DNA of 5,148 nt from Rhizobium sp. Q54 (GCA_945872035.1 CAMBYA010000197.1:1-5148), one strand, 5' to 3'. Shown: positions 1 through 5,148, counted from the stretch's first letter. Notes: generated by a model from the letters alone, not told the origin. A program made the numbers and translations.

Positions 1-146
1 CGCTCGAGACCTATGCGCGCAGCAACGGCGCGGACCTGATCGTCATGGGTGCCTACGGTCATTCGCGCCTGCAGGAATTCGTGCTTGGCGGTGTGACGAG
101 AGAGGTGCTGAAAGCGCCATTTCTGCCGGTGCTGCTGTCGCACTGA
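1..146 (+). CDS. Universal stress protein (UspA family), C-terminal fragment
   Basis: The reading frame is open from base 3 to the TGA at 144-146 and gives the last 47 residues; the start lies left of the window. The visible part carries the ATP-binding signature of UspA domains: a VMGAYGHSR stretch followed by GGVT, in G-x2-G-x9-G-G spacing (visible residues 16, 19, 29 and 30), then a hydrophobic final strand ending PVLLSH. That is the normal end of a Usp domain. Family members are small cytoplasmic nucleotide-binding proteins linked to stress and energy limitation. In several alphaproteobacteria usp genes belong to FNR/FixK regulons, so its place beside a fix cluster makes sense, but its own promoter is not visible. 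Whether it has one or two Usp domains cannot be told. It converges on the receiver gene at 221-622. Confidence 0.9.
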   Translation, partial: LETYARSNGADLIVMGAYGHSRLQEFVLGGVTREVLKAPFLPVLLSH

Positions 147-167
147 CCGCTTATCCACTGGCGACAC

Positions 168-187
168 CTGGCACGGTAACGTGCCAG
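168..187. terminator. Perfect 8-bp hairpin between convergent genes, possible two-way terminator
   Basis: CTGGCACG (168-175) and CGTGCCAG (180-187) are exact reverse complements around a GTAA loop (176-179), which would be a GNRA tetraloop in RNA read from the + strand. It sits 22 bases after the stress-protein stop and 34 bases after the receiver stop on the other strand, where a shared terminator is expected. No T-run follows on either strand, so it is not a textbook rho-independent terminator; it could instead be a 3'-end stabilising hairpin or a protein-binding palindrome. Confidence 0.5.
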
Positions 188-220
188 CAGAACATGCGCG
201 GGTAATACGCGGACTGGTAC

Positions 221-622
221 CTAGCGTCCTGCCGGCCGATTTCCGGATGCCGCAAGCAGTTCGCGCACCTTGTCCGACAGATCTGCGAGCGCCGGCTTCT
301 CCACCACCAGCACGCCGTTCGACCGGGCGCGTAGGCGAACCGCGTCCGACGCGTCCGCGGTGATGAGGATGGCAGGAGCCGTGATGCCGAGGCCGCGCAG
401 CACCCGAAGCAAATCCAGACCATTCAGCTCAGGCATGTGATAGTCGATCACGAGGCAGGACCCGGCGCAAAGCTCGGGGCGGTCGAACAGGGCCTCGCCG
501 TCGGTGAACGACCTCACGGAAAATCCGTCAAGCTCCAGGGAAAACCGCACCGCATTGCGCACGGCCTCATCGTCGTCCACGAGGACGACGATTGGCGCGG
601 CTTGCTGCTGGTCTTCGCTCAC
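221..622 (-). CDS. Stand-alone response-regulator receiver domain protein (FixT-like candidate)
   Basis: This 133-residue protein is a single CheY-like receiver with no output domain. It has the acidic residues D16-D18 in VLVDDDEAV, the phosphoacceptor D60 in VIDYHMPELNG, T88 in the LITAD stretch and K109 in VEKPA, so it should be phosphorylatable. The first 10 residues and a short tail (NRPAGR) lie outside the domain. The start is a GTG at 622; no other start is available in frame before an upstream stop, and the ribosome site is weak. It follows fixJ on the same strand after an 86-bp gap that holds a FixK-type box, so it may be both co-transcribed with fixLJ and driven separately by FixK. 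Cysteines C52 and C56 precede D60. In Caulobacter a single-domain receiver, FixT, inhibits FixL and binds an Fe-S cluster; a similar role here is inference. It could also be an unrelated phosphate sink. Confidence 0.9.
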   Translation of the reverse strand: MSEDQQQAAPIVVLVDDDEAVRNAVRFSLELDGFSVRSFTDGEALFDRPELCAGSCLVIDYHMPELNGLDLLRVLRGLGITAPAILITADASDAVRLRARSNGVLVVEKPALADLSDKVRELLAASGNRPAGR

Positions 623-681
623 TGTGACATCCGGGGTGATACTCGTTCAGCCGACGATGGCCTACCCGGGAAAGGGATACC

Positions 682-695
682 TTGATCCAGCGCAA
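682..695 (-). promoter_or_regulatory. FixK/FNR-type box upstream of the receiver gene
   Basis: Read on the - strand the site is TTGCGCTGGATCAA, which fits TTG(A/C)-N6-(T/G)CAA, the FixK2-type consensus as I remember it; the ATCAA half is perfect for the FNR family. Its centre is about 66 bases before the GTG start at 622. A class II position (centre near -41.5) would put transcription start near 647. No convincing -10 is visible at that spacing. It lies between the fixJ stop and the receiver start, and I found no second such site in the gaps between genes. Confidence 0.5.
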
Positions 696-708
696 CCGCC
701 GGGCCAGA

Positions 709-1320
709 TCAGGCGGAGCCGGAGACGATGGCCATGCGCACCAGGTCGGAGACGCTGCCCGCCTCGAGCTTCGACATCAGGTTGGCCCGGTAGACTTCGA
801 CCGTCCTGGGGCTGATGCCGAGGTCGAAAGCGATGACCTTGTTGGCGCGTCCGGCCACGATACCCTCGAGAACCTGACGCTCGCGCGTCGACAGCAGGTC
901 GAGCCGTTCGAGGATCGCGAGCCGCTCGGTCTCGCGCTCTGCCCGGCCGACGGCGGAGCGCAGCGCCGTCCTGATCGCGCCGAGCAGCAATGCGTCGTCG
1001 AACGGCTTTTCGATGAAATCGATGGCCCCCGCCTTCATGGCTTCCACGGCGAGCGGGATATCGCCGTGTCCGGTGATGATGATGACGGGCAGCTTGATGC
1101 CGCGCCCTGCGAGCTGCCGCAGCAGCTCGATGCCATCCATGTCAGGCATCCGCACATCGGCGACGACGCAGCCGCTGGCCTTGTCCGCCGAGCGCAGGAA
1201 GCCCGGCGCGGAATCGTAGGTCGCCACTCTCATGCCTTCGGTCCCGAGCAGAAAAGCCACCGAATCCCTGACGGCGTCATCGTCGTCGATCACGTGAACG
1301 GTACCGGGTTCAGTCGTCAT
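709..1320 (-). CDS. fixJ: FixJ, two-component response regulator
   Basis: The 203-residue protein has the length and two-domain layout of rhizobial FixJ. The receiver spans about residues 5-120: the acidic pocket in [10 protein letters not shown] (12-15), phosphoacceptor D55 in [12 protein letters not shown]83 in ITGHGD and K105 in DFIEKPF. A linker follows, then a LuxR/NarL-type helix-turn-helix at about 140-200 with [29 protein letters not shown] and LVRMA, nearly the FixJ signature. Phosphorylated by FixL, it dimerises and activates low-oxygen genes such as fixK. The open frame runs further upstream to 1506, but that extension lies inside fixL. The ATG at 1320 is preceded by GGGGAAG six bases away and gives the typical FixJ N terminus. 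It overlaps the end of fixL by 11 bp, so translation is probably coupled. Confidence 0.96.
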   Translation of the reverse strand: MTTEPGTVHVIDDDDAVRDSVAFLLGTEGMRVATYDSAPGFLRSADKASGCVVADVRMPDMDGIELLRQLAGRGIKLPVIIITGHGDIPLAVEAMKAGAIDFIEKPFDDALLLGAIRTALRSAVGRAERETERLAILERLDLLSTRERQVLEGIVAGRANKVIAFDLGISPRTVEVYRANLMSKLEAGSVSDLVRMAIVSGSA

Positions 1321-2818
1321 CCACGTCTTCCCCGTCGGCGCCAAGCAGGGTGAAGGTAAACCGCGTCCCTCCATCCGGATTGTTCTCGGCACGGATGCTG
1401 CCGCCATGAGCCTCGATGATCGTGCGGCAGATTGAAAGGCCCATTCCCATGCCGAGCGCCTTGGTGGTGACGAACGGCTGGAACAGCCGGGAGGCGACCT
1501 CGCCACTCAACCCTGTTCCGGTGTCGGCCACGGTCACTGCGATCATCTTTCGGTCAATCAGCGCGGTCGTGATGCTCAACTGCCGCACTGGGGACGTGGC
1601 CATGGCCTCGATGCCATTCCGGATCAGGTTGAGCAGCACCTGCTGGATCTGAACCTTGTCGGCGAGCACGGTTTCGGCGAGCGGGCTGAAGCTGAACTTG
1701 ACATTGACGCCCTGGTCCTTCGCGCCGACCAGTGCCAGCGCGCTCGCTTCCTCGATGAGCCTCGACAGGCTCTGGGGGTGCCGGTCTGCCTCGCCACGCG
1801 CCAGGAAATCACGCAGGCGGCGGATGATCTCGCCTGCTCGCAACGCCTGATCGCCGGCCTTCCCGAGCGCATCGCCCAGACGCGCGCGGTCGATGTCGGC
1901 GGCGGCAAGCAGACGGTTCGACCCGCGCAAATAGTTGGAGATCGCCGTCAGCGGCTGGTTCAGCTCGTGCGCCAGGACCGAGGCCATGTTGCCCATCGTG
2001 GTGCGCCGGGACATGTGCATCAGTTCGGACTGAAGCTCCTGGAGACGGGTTTCCTTCTCCTGCTTTTCGGTCAGGTCCCTCACAAATCCCGTGAAGAAGC
2101 GCTGTCCGCTTGACCGCATCTCGCCGACCGAGAGTTCCATGGGAAAGGTCGATCCGTCGCCGCGTTCGCCGACCACCAGCCGCCCGATGCCGATGATGCG
2201 GCGCTCGCCTGTCTCCATATAGCGGTGGATATACCCGTCATGGGCGTCGCGGTAGGGCGAGGGCATCAGGTCGCGGACATTGCGTCCAATGGCCTCTTCA
2301 GCCGTGAGGCCGAAGAGGCGCTGGGCGGCGTGGCTGAACGATTGGATGATGCCTTTCTCGTCGATGACGATCATGGCGTCGGGAACGGTGTCCAGGATCG
2401 ACTGGACATGATCCTCGCGCGCCCTGGCATACTCGGTGGCGATGGTGGCCCGGTCGCGCTCGGCGCGCAGGCGCCGCGCGGTCAGCGTCGAGGCAATGCC
2501 GACCAGCACAAATCCGGCGAGGGTGAACCAGTCTTCAGGGGCGAGCCCATCGCGCCGCATGACTGAAAACCCGACCGCCAGGCCGACGGCGGTGCACGTG
2601 ACCGGTATGGGAACCGCGCCGAGCGAGGCGCCGGCGATCACCGGAATGGCCAGGAAAAGAAAGACCATGTGGCCGTCGAGACGCGCCGAAGCACCAAGCC
2701 AGAGGCAGACGGCGATCACCGTCAGTCCCACGGCAAGTCCCGCGCTCTGCCACAATTTCAGCGGCGGCAACCGGGCTGGCGTCAGCCGCCCTTCGCTTGT
2801 CAGCATTGCTTCCCGCAT
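1310..2818 (-). CDS. fixL: FixL, membrane-bound haem-PAS oxygen-sensor histidine kinase
   Basis: The 502-residue protein starts with about four hydrophobic spans (roughly 23-45, 50-70, 72-87, 98-113), as in Sinorhizobium FixL rather than the soluble Bradyrhizobium form. A PAS domain (about 135-255) follows with proximal haem histidine H193 in the DAHDGYI stretch, R199, and R213 in IIGIGR. Their spacing (6 and 20 residues from the histidine) equals that of H200, R206 and R220 of Bradyrhizobium FixL. The kinase part has H284 in AHELNQPL, N-box N397/N401, G1 motif DTGTG (432-436), an F box near 446-449 and G2 GMGMGL (456-461). Oxygen on the haem silences the kinase; deoxy-FixL phosphorylates FixJ. 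The ATG at 2818 is the only start before an upstream in-frame stop apart from the internal M5 (2806); neither has a strong ribosome site. It diverges from fixK. Confidence 0.96.
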   Translation of the reverse strand: MREAMLTSEGRLTPARLPPLKLWQSAGLAVGLTVIAVCLWLGASARLDGHMVFLFLAIPVIAGASLGAVPIPVTCTAVGLAVGFSVMRRDGLAPEDWFTLAGFVLVGIASTLTARRLRAERDRATIATEYARAREDHVQSILDTVPDAMIVIDEKGIIQSFSHAAQRLFGLTAEEAIGRNVRDLMPSPYRDAHDGYIHRYMETGERRIIGIGRLVVGERGDGSTFPMELSVGEMRSSGQRFFTGFVRDLTEKQEKETRLQELQSELMHMSRRTTMGNMASVLAHELNQPLTAISNYLRGSNRLLAAADIDRARLGDALGKAGDQALRAGEIIRRLRDFLARGEADRHPQSLSRLIEEASALALVGAKDQGVNVKFSFSPLAETVLADKVQIQQVLLNLIRNGIEAMATSPVRQLSITTALIDRKMIAVTVADTGTGLSGEVASRLFQPFVTTKALGMGMGLSICRTIIEAHGGSIRAENNPDGGTRFTFTLLGADGEDVDDD

Positions 2819-2835
2819 GTCCGGCGCGTCTTTGC

Positions 2836-2851
2836 GCTCGCTGGTGCGAGC
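2836..2851. repeat. 6-bp perfect inverted repeat in the fixL-fixK control region
   Basis: GCTCGC (2836-2841) and GCGAGC (2846-2851) flank a TGGT loop. The repeat abuts the CTACGTAG element and lies 17 bases upstream of the fixL start. It may be an operator half-site pair or a hairpin in the fixL leader RNA; the sequence does not decide between these, and a GC-rich 6-bp repeat can arise by chance. Confidence 0.3.
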
Positions 2852-2875
2852 CTACGTAGAATCCCCTAGGAGGAA
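2852..2875 (+). promoter_or_regulatory. Candidate FixJ-binding site upstream of fixK
   Basis: The palindrome CTACGTAG (2852-2859) is followed by an A/C-rich stretch and CCTAGG (2865-2870). CTACGTAG matches seven of eight positions of GTAMGTAG, the motif I recall for Sinorhizobium FixJ targets. If transcription of fixK begins near 2919, as the -10-like TAGAAC at 2907-2912 suggests, this element covers about -67 to -44, which matches the -69 to -44 high-affinity FixJ site of the Sinorhizobium fixK promoter. The position and motif agree; binding itself is inference. Confidence 0.5.
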
Positions 2876-2883
2876 TACCGGAA

Positions 2884-2912
2884 TTTTGGGCATGCGCGAC
2901 GAGAGCTAGAAC
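2884..2912 (+). promoter_or_regulatory. Possible fixK core promoter
   Basis: TAGAAC (2907-2912) resembles a -10 element, and 17 bases before it lies TTTTGG (2884-2889), a poor -35. A weak -35 fits a promoter that needs an activator such as FixJ. Transcription would begin near 2919, leaving a leader of about 23 bases before the fixK start. Confidence 0.3.
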
Positions 2913-2941
2913 CGTCCCATCATCCAACGAGGGAGGCGACG

Positions 2942-3601
2942 ATGCTAACCATGAACAGCGCAGTGCGGCCGGTGCCGGCTTCCACCCGCTCGCCGGGCCG
3001 GCTGGTGGCTCTCACGCCGTCGCTGGAATTGCCGGGCTTCATCATGAGCTTCGACCGCGACGAGGAAATCTACGGGGACGGCGAGTCGGCCGACTTCATC
3101 TACCGCGTCGTCTCCGGCGCCGTACGGATCTGCCGGCTGATCGACGACGGACGCCGGCAGATCAGTGCCTTCTACCTGCCGGGCGACGTATTCGGCCTGG
3201 AAATGGACGACACCCACAGCGCATCCGCCGAAGCCGTCACGACCTGCGCGATCGCGCTGGTCAAGCGGGTCGCCGTGCAGCGGGCTGTCGCCCAGGATCC
3301 GTCGACCGCCGGCAAGCTCTGGTCGCTCACCTCCGAGCAGTTGCGGTTCACCCAGGACCACCTGGTCATGCTGGGCCGCCGGAGCGCGACCGAGAAGGTT
3401 GGCCGTTTCCTGCTGTCCATGGCGGGTCGCGCTTCCAGCGGCGATACCGTCAGTCTCGCCATGTCGCGGCTCGATATCGCCGATTACCTGGGGCTGACCA
3501 TCGAAACCGTCTCGCGCACCTTCACCCACCTCGAACGGCAGGGAGCGATCGGCCTGAATGGCGCGCGCGAAGTCGTCTTTCGCAATCGCGCCGCCCTCTG
3601 A
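2942..3601 (+). CDS. fixK: FixK-type CRP/FNR family transcription activator
   Basis: The 219-residue protein has a cNMP-binding-type beta-roll at about 33-120 (SGAVRICRLIDDGRRQI, FYLPGDVFGLE), a dimer helix at about 122-150 and a winged helix-turn-helix at about 152-215. The recognition helix reads LGLTIETVSRTFTHLE, with E188, S191 and R192 as in FNR, so it should bind TTGA-N6-TCAA-type sites. There is no N-terminal cysteine cluster, so it is not an oxygen-sensing FNR but a FixK, controlled through its transcription. The residue before R176 is serine (S175), where Bradyrhizobium FixK2 has its redox-sensitive cysteine. GGGAGG at 2931-2936 sits five bases before the ATG at 2942, which favours that start over the one at 2951. 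It diverges from fixL and lies downstream of a FixJ-like site, so FixJ probably drives it. Targets outside this window are unknown. Confidence 0.93.
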   Translation: MLTMNSAVRPVPASTRSPGRLVALTPSLELPGFIMSFDRDEEIYGDGESADFIYRVVSGAVRICRLIDDGRRQISAFYLPGDVFGLEMDDTHSASAEAVTTCAIALVKRVAVQRAVAQDPSTAGKLWSLTSEQLRFTQDHLVMLGRRSATEKVGRFLLSMAGRASSGDTVSLAMSRLDIADYLGLTIETVSRTFTHLERQGAIGLNGAREVVFRNRAAL

Positions 3602-3643
3602 AACGTTGCTCGGCTGGTCCGGGCAGTAGCGCCGCGCCCGCCG

Positions 3644-4483
3644 TCAATACGGCCTGTCCCCGTCCACCGTCACTCGGTGCATCACCCGCCGTTGTCCCTG
3701 GTAGTCGTTCAGCGCGTAGTGCTGGGTGCAGCGGTTGTCCCAGAAGCCCACTTCGTTGTCGGTCCACCGGTGCCGGTAGACGAACGGCGCGCTGGTGGCG
3801 TGGCGGCACAGGAAATCCAGCAGCGGCTGGCTTTCGGTACGGGTCATGCCCCTGAACCTTGTGGTGAAAGCCTCGTTGACGAACAGCAGCTTGCGTCCGG
3901 TCTCCGGATGGGTGCGCACGACCGGATGCTCGGCGCGGCCCGACGCCTGCTCGGCGGCCATGGTCTGCATGGTCCGGCTGTCATCGGTGTAGATGCCCTT
4001 GGCGCCGTAGATGTCCTCGGCGGTGTGGATGGCGACCAGCCCGTCGAGCAGCTGCTTCATGCCGCCGCTGAGCGACTCGTAGGCCAGGTACATGTTGGCC
4101 CACATGGTGTCGCCGCCGCGCGCCGGGATTTCCCGTGCGTAGAGAATCGAGCCCGGCGCCGGCTCCTGCTGGAACGTCATGTCCGAATGCCAGCCGCCGC
4201 CGAAGTTGAACCGGTCGGTCGGCTCCTTGACGATGTTGAGCACTTCCGGATGGCCATCGAGCGGCTTCACATGCGGATGGATGTTCAGCGTGCCGAAACG
4301 GCGGCCGAACTCCTTGTGCTGATCCGGTGTCAGGTGCTGTTCGGGGAAAAAGATCACCAGATGGTCGAGCAGGGCCTGGCGCACCTGGCCGAACACATTG
4401 CCGCTCAGCGGTTGGGACAGGTCGACGCCGTGGATGCGGGCGCCCGCGGCGGAGCCCAGCGGTTCGATTTCGATGCCGGTCAT
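3644..4483 (-). CDS. TauD/TfdA-family Fe(II)/2-oxoglutarate-dependent dioxygenase
   Basis: The 279-residue protein is close to E. coli TauD in length (283). It oxidises a substrate while converting 2-oxoglutarate to succinate and CO2, using a single Fe(II) in the cytoplasm. Iron ligands are H99 and D101 in GWHSDMTF and H255 in WDNRCTQHYA; 2-oxoglutarate contacts are T126 in GGDTMW and R266; R270 follows in the RRVMHR stretch. All match TauD numbering. Of the taurine pocket, the H70 equivalent is kept (H69), but the Y73 position is valine and the N95 region is FNFGGG. Taurine is therefore doubtful; the retained His and Arg still suggest an acidic substrate (sulfonate, sulfate ester or carboxylate). 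The frame extends upstream to 4642, but the ATG at 4483 has a good ribosome site and the family's N terminus. It converges with fixK across a 42-bp gap and diverges from the Rieske gene. Confidence 0.93.
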   Translation of the reverse strand: MTGIEIEPLGSAAGARIHGVDLSQPLSGNVFGQVRQALLDHLVIFFPEQHLTPDQHKEFGRRFGTLNIHPHVKPLDGHPEVLNIVKEPTDRFNFGGGWHSDMTFQQEPAPGSILYAREIPARGGDTMWANMYLAYESLSGGMKQLLDGLVAIHTAEDIYGAKGIYTDDSRTMQTMAAEQASGRAEHPVVRTHPETGRKLLFVNEAFTTRFRGMTRTESQPLLDFLCRHATSAPFVYRHRWTDNEVGFWDNRCTQHYALNDYQGQRRVMHRVTVDGDRPY

Positions 4484-4489
4484 GACGCA

Positions 4490-4495
4490 CTCCCC
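4490..4495 (-). promoter_or_regulatory. Ribosome binding site that sets the TauD-like start
   Basis: GGGGAG on the - strand, six bases before the ATG at 4483. The alternative upstream ATG at 4516 has no such site, so the 279-residue form is preferred over longer ones. Confidence 0.6.
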
Positions 4496-4615
4496 GTCAG
4501 TGGCGGTTTGACCCATTGATACGACTTCGAGCGCCGGGGGCGCAATGTTCCTCCCGATTTGCGAAAGAAAGCTGTTCATTGAAAAATCATTCGTGCTTAA
4601 ACTGGCGCGCGAATA

Positions 4616-4629
4616 CGTGGACCGCCACG
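4616..4629. repeat. 5-bp inverted repeat just before the Rieske ribosome site
   Basis: CGTGG (4616-4620) and CCACG (4625-4629) flank ACCG. The right arm ends next to the AGGAG ribosome site (4630-4634), so a hairpin in the leader or a repressor bound here could affect expression of the downstream gene. The arms are short, and chance is a real alternative. Confidence 0.25.
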
Positions 4630-4640
4630 AGGAGAAATAC

Positions 4641-5148
4641 ATGGTTGCGATCGTCCGAGTTCAGGAAGCCGTCAAGACGCCTATCGAGAAGGCGCCCGAG
4701 CCCAACATGGGCGGGGACTACATCCCCAAGGAGCGCTACACCTCGCCCGAGTTCATGAAGCTCGAATGGGAGCGGATGTGGAGCAAGGTGTGGCTGATGG
4801 GCTGCCGCGAGGAAGAGATTCCCGAGCCCGGCGACTATGTCACCCAGGACATCGGACCGGAATCGCTGCTGATCGTGCGCGGCGAGGACGGCAAGGCGCG
4901 GACGTTCTACAATGTCTGCAATCACCGCGGCAACCAGGTGAAGTTCGACCAGACCGGCAATTCGCGCACCCTCCAGTGCGCCTACCATTTCTGGGAGTAC
5001 GACCTGACCGGCAAGCTGATCAGCGTGCCCGACGAGCAGGATTTCACCCAGGGCTGCCCAAAGGACCAGCTCAGCCTGAAGACGGTCCACACCGACACCT
5101 GGGGCGGCTGGGTGTGGTTCAACCTGAACCCGGACGCCGAGCCGCTGC
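4641..5148 (+). CDS. Rieske non-haem iron oxygenase, large (alpha) subunit, N-terminal part
   Basis: The frame is open from the ATG at 4641 to the window edge: 169 complete codons with no stop. AGGAG at 4630-4634 lies six bases before the start. The Rieske [2Fe-2S] motif is complete: C93-N-H95, 17 residues, then C113-A-Y-H116, which is CxH-x17-CxxH. Upstream, residues 33-80 (YTSPEFMKLEWERMW, then VWLMGCREEEIPEPGDY) are typical of the N-terminal part of ring-hydroxylating oxygenase alpha subunits, and WGGWVWFNLNP (about 154-164) closes the Rieske domain. Such proteins are usually about 400-460 residues, so the catalytic domain with the mononuclear iron (two His, one Asp) lies beyond the window. 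They receive electrons from a reductase and often a ferredoxin, neither of which is seen here. The substrate could be aromatic or not (for example a quaternary amine); the N-terminal part does not decide. It diverges from the TauD-like gene. Confidence 0.93.
   Translation, partial: MVAIVRVQEAVKTPIEKAPEPNMGGDYIPKERYTSPEFMKLEWERMWSKVWLMGCREEEIPEPGDYVTQDIGPESLLIVRGEDGKARTFYNVCNHRGNQVKFDQTGNSRTLQCAYHFWEYDLTGKLISVPDEQDFTQGCPKDQLSLKTVHTDTWGGWVWFNLNPDAEPL

Larger units (their letters stand above)
4484..4640. promoter_or_regulatory. Divergent control region of the two oxygenase genes
   Basis: This 157-bp gap must hold the promoters of both the TauD-like and the Rieske gene unless these belong to longer transcripts. 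Its AT-rich core at about 4556-4603 stands out from the GC-rich surroundings and includes TTGAAA (4579-4584) and TAAACT (4598-4603), but their 13-base spacing is too short for a normal sigma-70 pair, so no promoter is assigned. Two short inverted repeats lie in it: GCGCC-GGG-GGCGC (4531-4543) and CGTGG-ACCG-CCACG (4616-4629). No regulator gene is seen in the window. No FixK box was found here. Confidence 0.5.

Noticed and set aside
682..1353. + strand open frame of 223 codons opposite fixJ
   Set aside because: It is antisense to fixJ, is rich in His, Asp, Arg and Gly as shadow frames are, and has no domain or convincing ribosome site.
1321..1506. N-terminal extension of fixJ into fixL
   Set aside because: The extra 62 residues are a shifted reading of the fixL kinase domain; the ATG at 1320 has its own ribosome site and gives the normal FixJ N terminus.
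2945..3529. - strand open frame of 194 codons opposite fixK
   Set aside because: It is antisense to a well-supported FixK gene and its composition is that of a shadow frame.
3620..3640. CGGGC...GCCCG stem between fixK and the TauD-like gene as a terminator
   Set aside because: Only five base pairs with an 11-base loop and no T-run; too weak to call.
3677..4519. Long + strand open frame of 280 codons opposite the TauD-like gene
   Set aside because: It lies almost entirely antisense to a gene with complete family motifs; its product has no recognisable domain, and long antisense frames are expected in GC-rich coding DNA.
4508..4525. TTGACC and TTGATACGAC in the right control region as a promoter or FixK box
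   Set aside because: No -10 at the right spacing after TTGACC, and the second half of a FixK box (TCAA or GCAA) is missing.
4579..4603. TTGAAA / TAAACT as a sigma-70 promoter for the Rieske gene
   Set aside because: The 13-base spacer is too short for a normal sigma-70 promoter.
4587..5090. - strand open frame of 167 codons opposite the Rieske gene
   Set aside because: The + strand encodes the full Rieske cluster motif with a good ribosome site; the opposite frame has no recognisable features.
1..5148. CRISPR array, insertion sequence, tRNA or rRNA
   Set aside because: No regularly spaced repeats, transposase motifs, terminal repeats or tRNA/rRNA-like sequences were seen on either strand.

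Overview
The window is GC-rich (clearly above 60% by eye) with tightly packed genes. It reads as alphaproteobacterial chromosome, probably Hyphomicrobiales or Rhodospirillales-like. The main reason is a complete fixL-fixJ-fixK oxygen-sensing set: the FixL haem-PAS and kinase residues, the FixJ receiver plus LuxR-type helix-turn-helix, and the FixK recognition helix all match the rhizobial families residue for residue at key positions. Genus cannot be fixed from the sequence alone.

Layout, left to right. (1) 1-146, + strand: the C-terminal end of a universal stress protein. (2) 168-187: a perfect 8-bp hairpin with a four-base loop between two convergent genes. (3) 221-622, - strand: a stand-alone receiver-domain protein, with a FixK-type box (682-695) upstream of it. 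(4) 709-1320 and 1310-2818, - strand: fixJ and fixL, overlapping by 11 bp. (5) 2819-2941: a divergent control region holding a 6-bp inverted repeat, a FixJ-site-like CTACGTAG element and a possible -10. (6) 2942-3601, + strand: fixK. (7) 3644-4483, - strand: a TauD/TfdA-family 2-oxoglutarate dioxygenase, convergent with fixK. (8) 4484-4640: a second divergent control region. (9) 4641-5148, + strand: the N-terminal part of a Rieske non-haem iron oxygenase alpha subunit that runs off the window.

How the left part probably works. When oxygen leaves the FixL haem, FixL phosphorylates FixJ. FixJ would bind next to fixK and switch it on, and FixK would activate genes with TTG(A/C)-N6-(T/G)CAA boxes. 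One such box lies before the receiver gene, which makes that gene a candidate feedback inhibitor in the style of Caulobacter FixT. The sensor genes and the residue matches are seen directly; the wiring is inference from motif positions.

The right part is a separate catabolic unit. Two iron- and oxygen-dependent oxygenases of unrelated families diverge from one short region, which suggests a shared regulator and possibly one substrate pathway. The substrate is unknown: the TauD-like enzyme keeps the iron and 2-oxoglutarate residues but lacks part of the taurine pocket. No cbb3 oxidase, nitrogen-fixation gene, mobile element, tRNA, rRNA or CRISPR array is visible.
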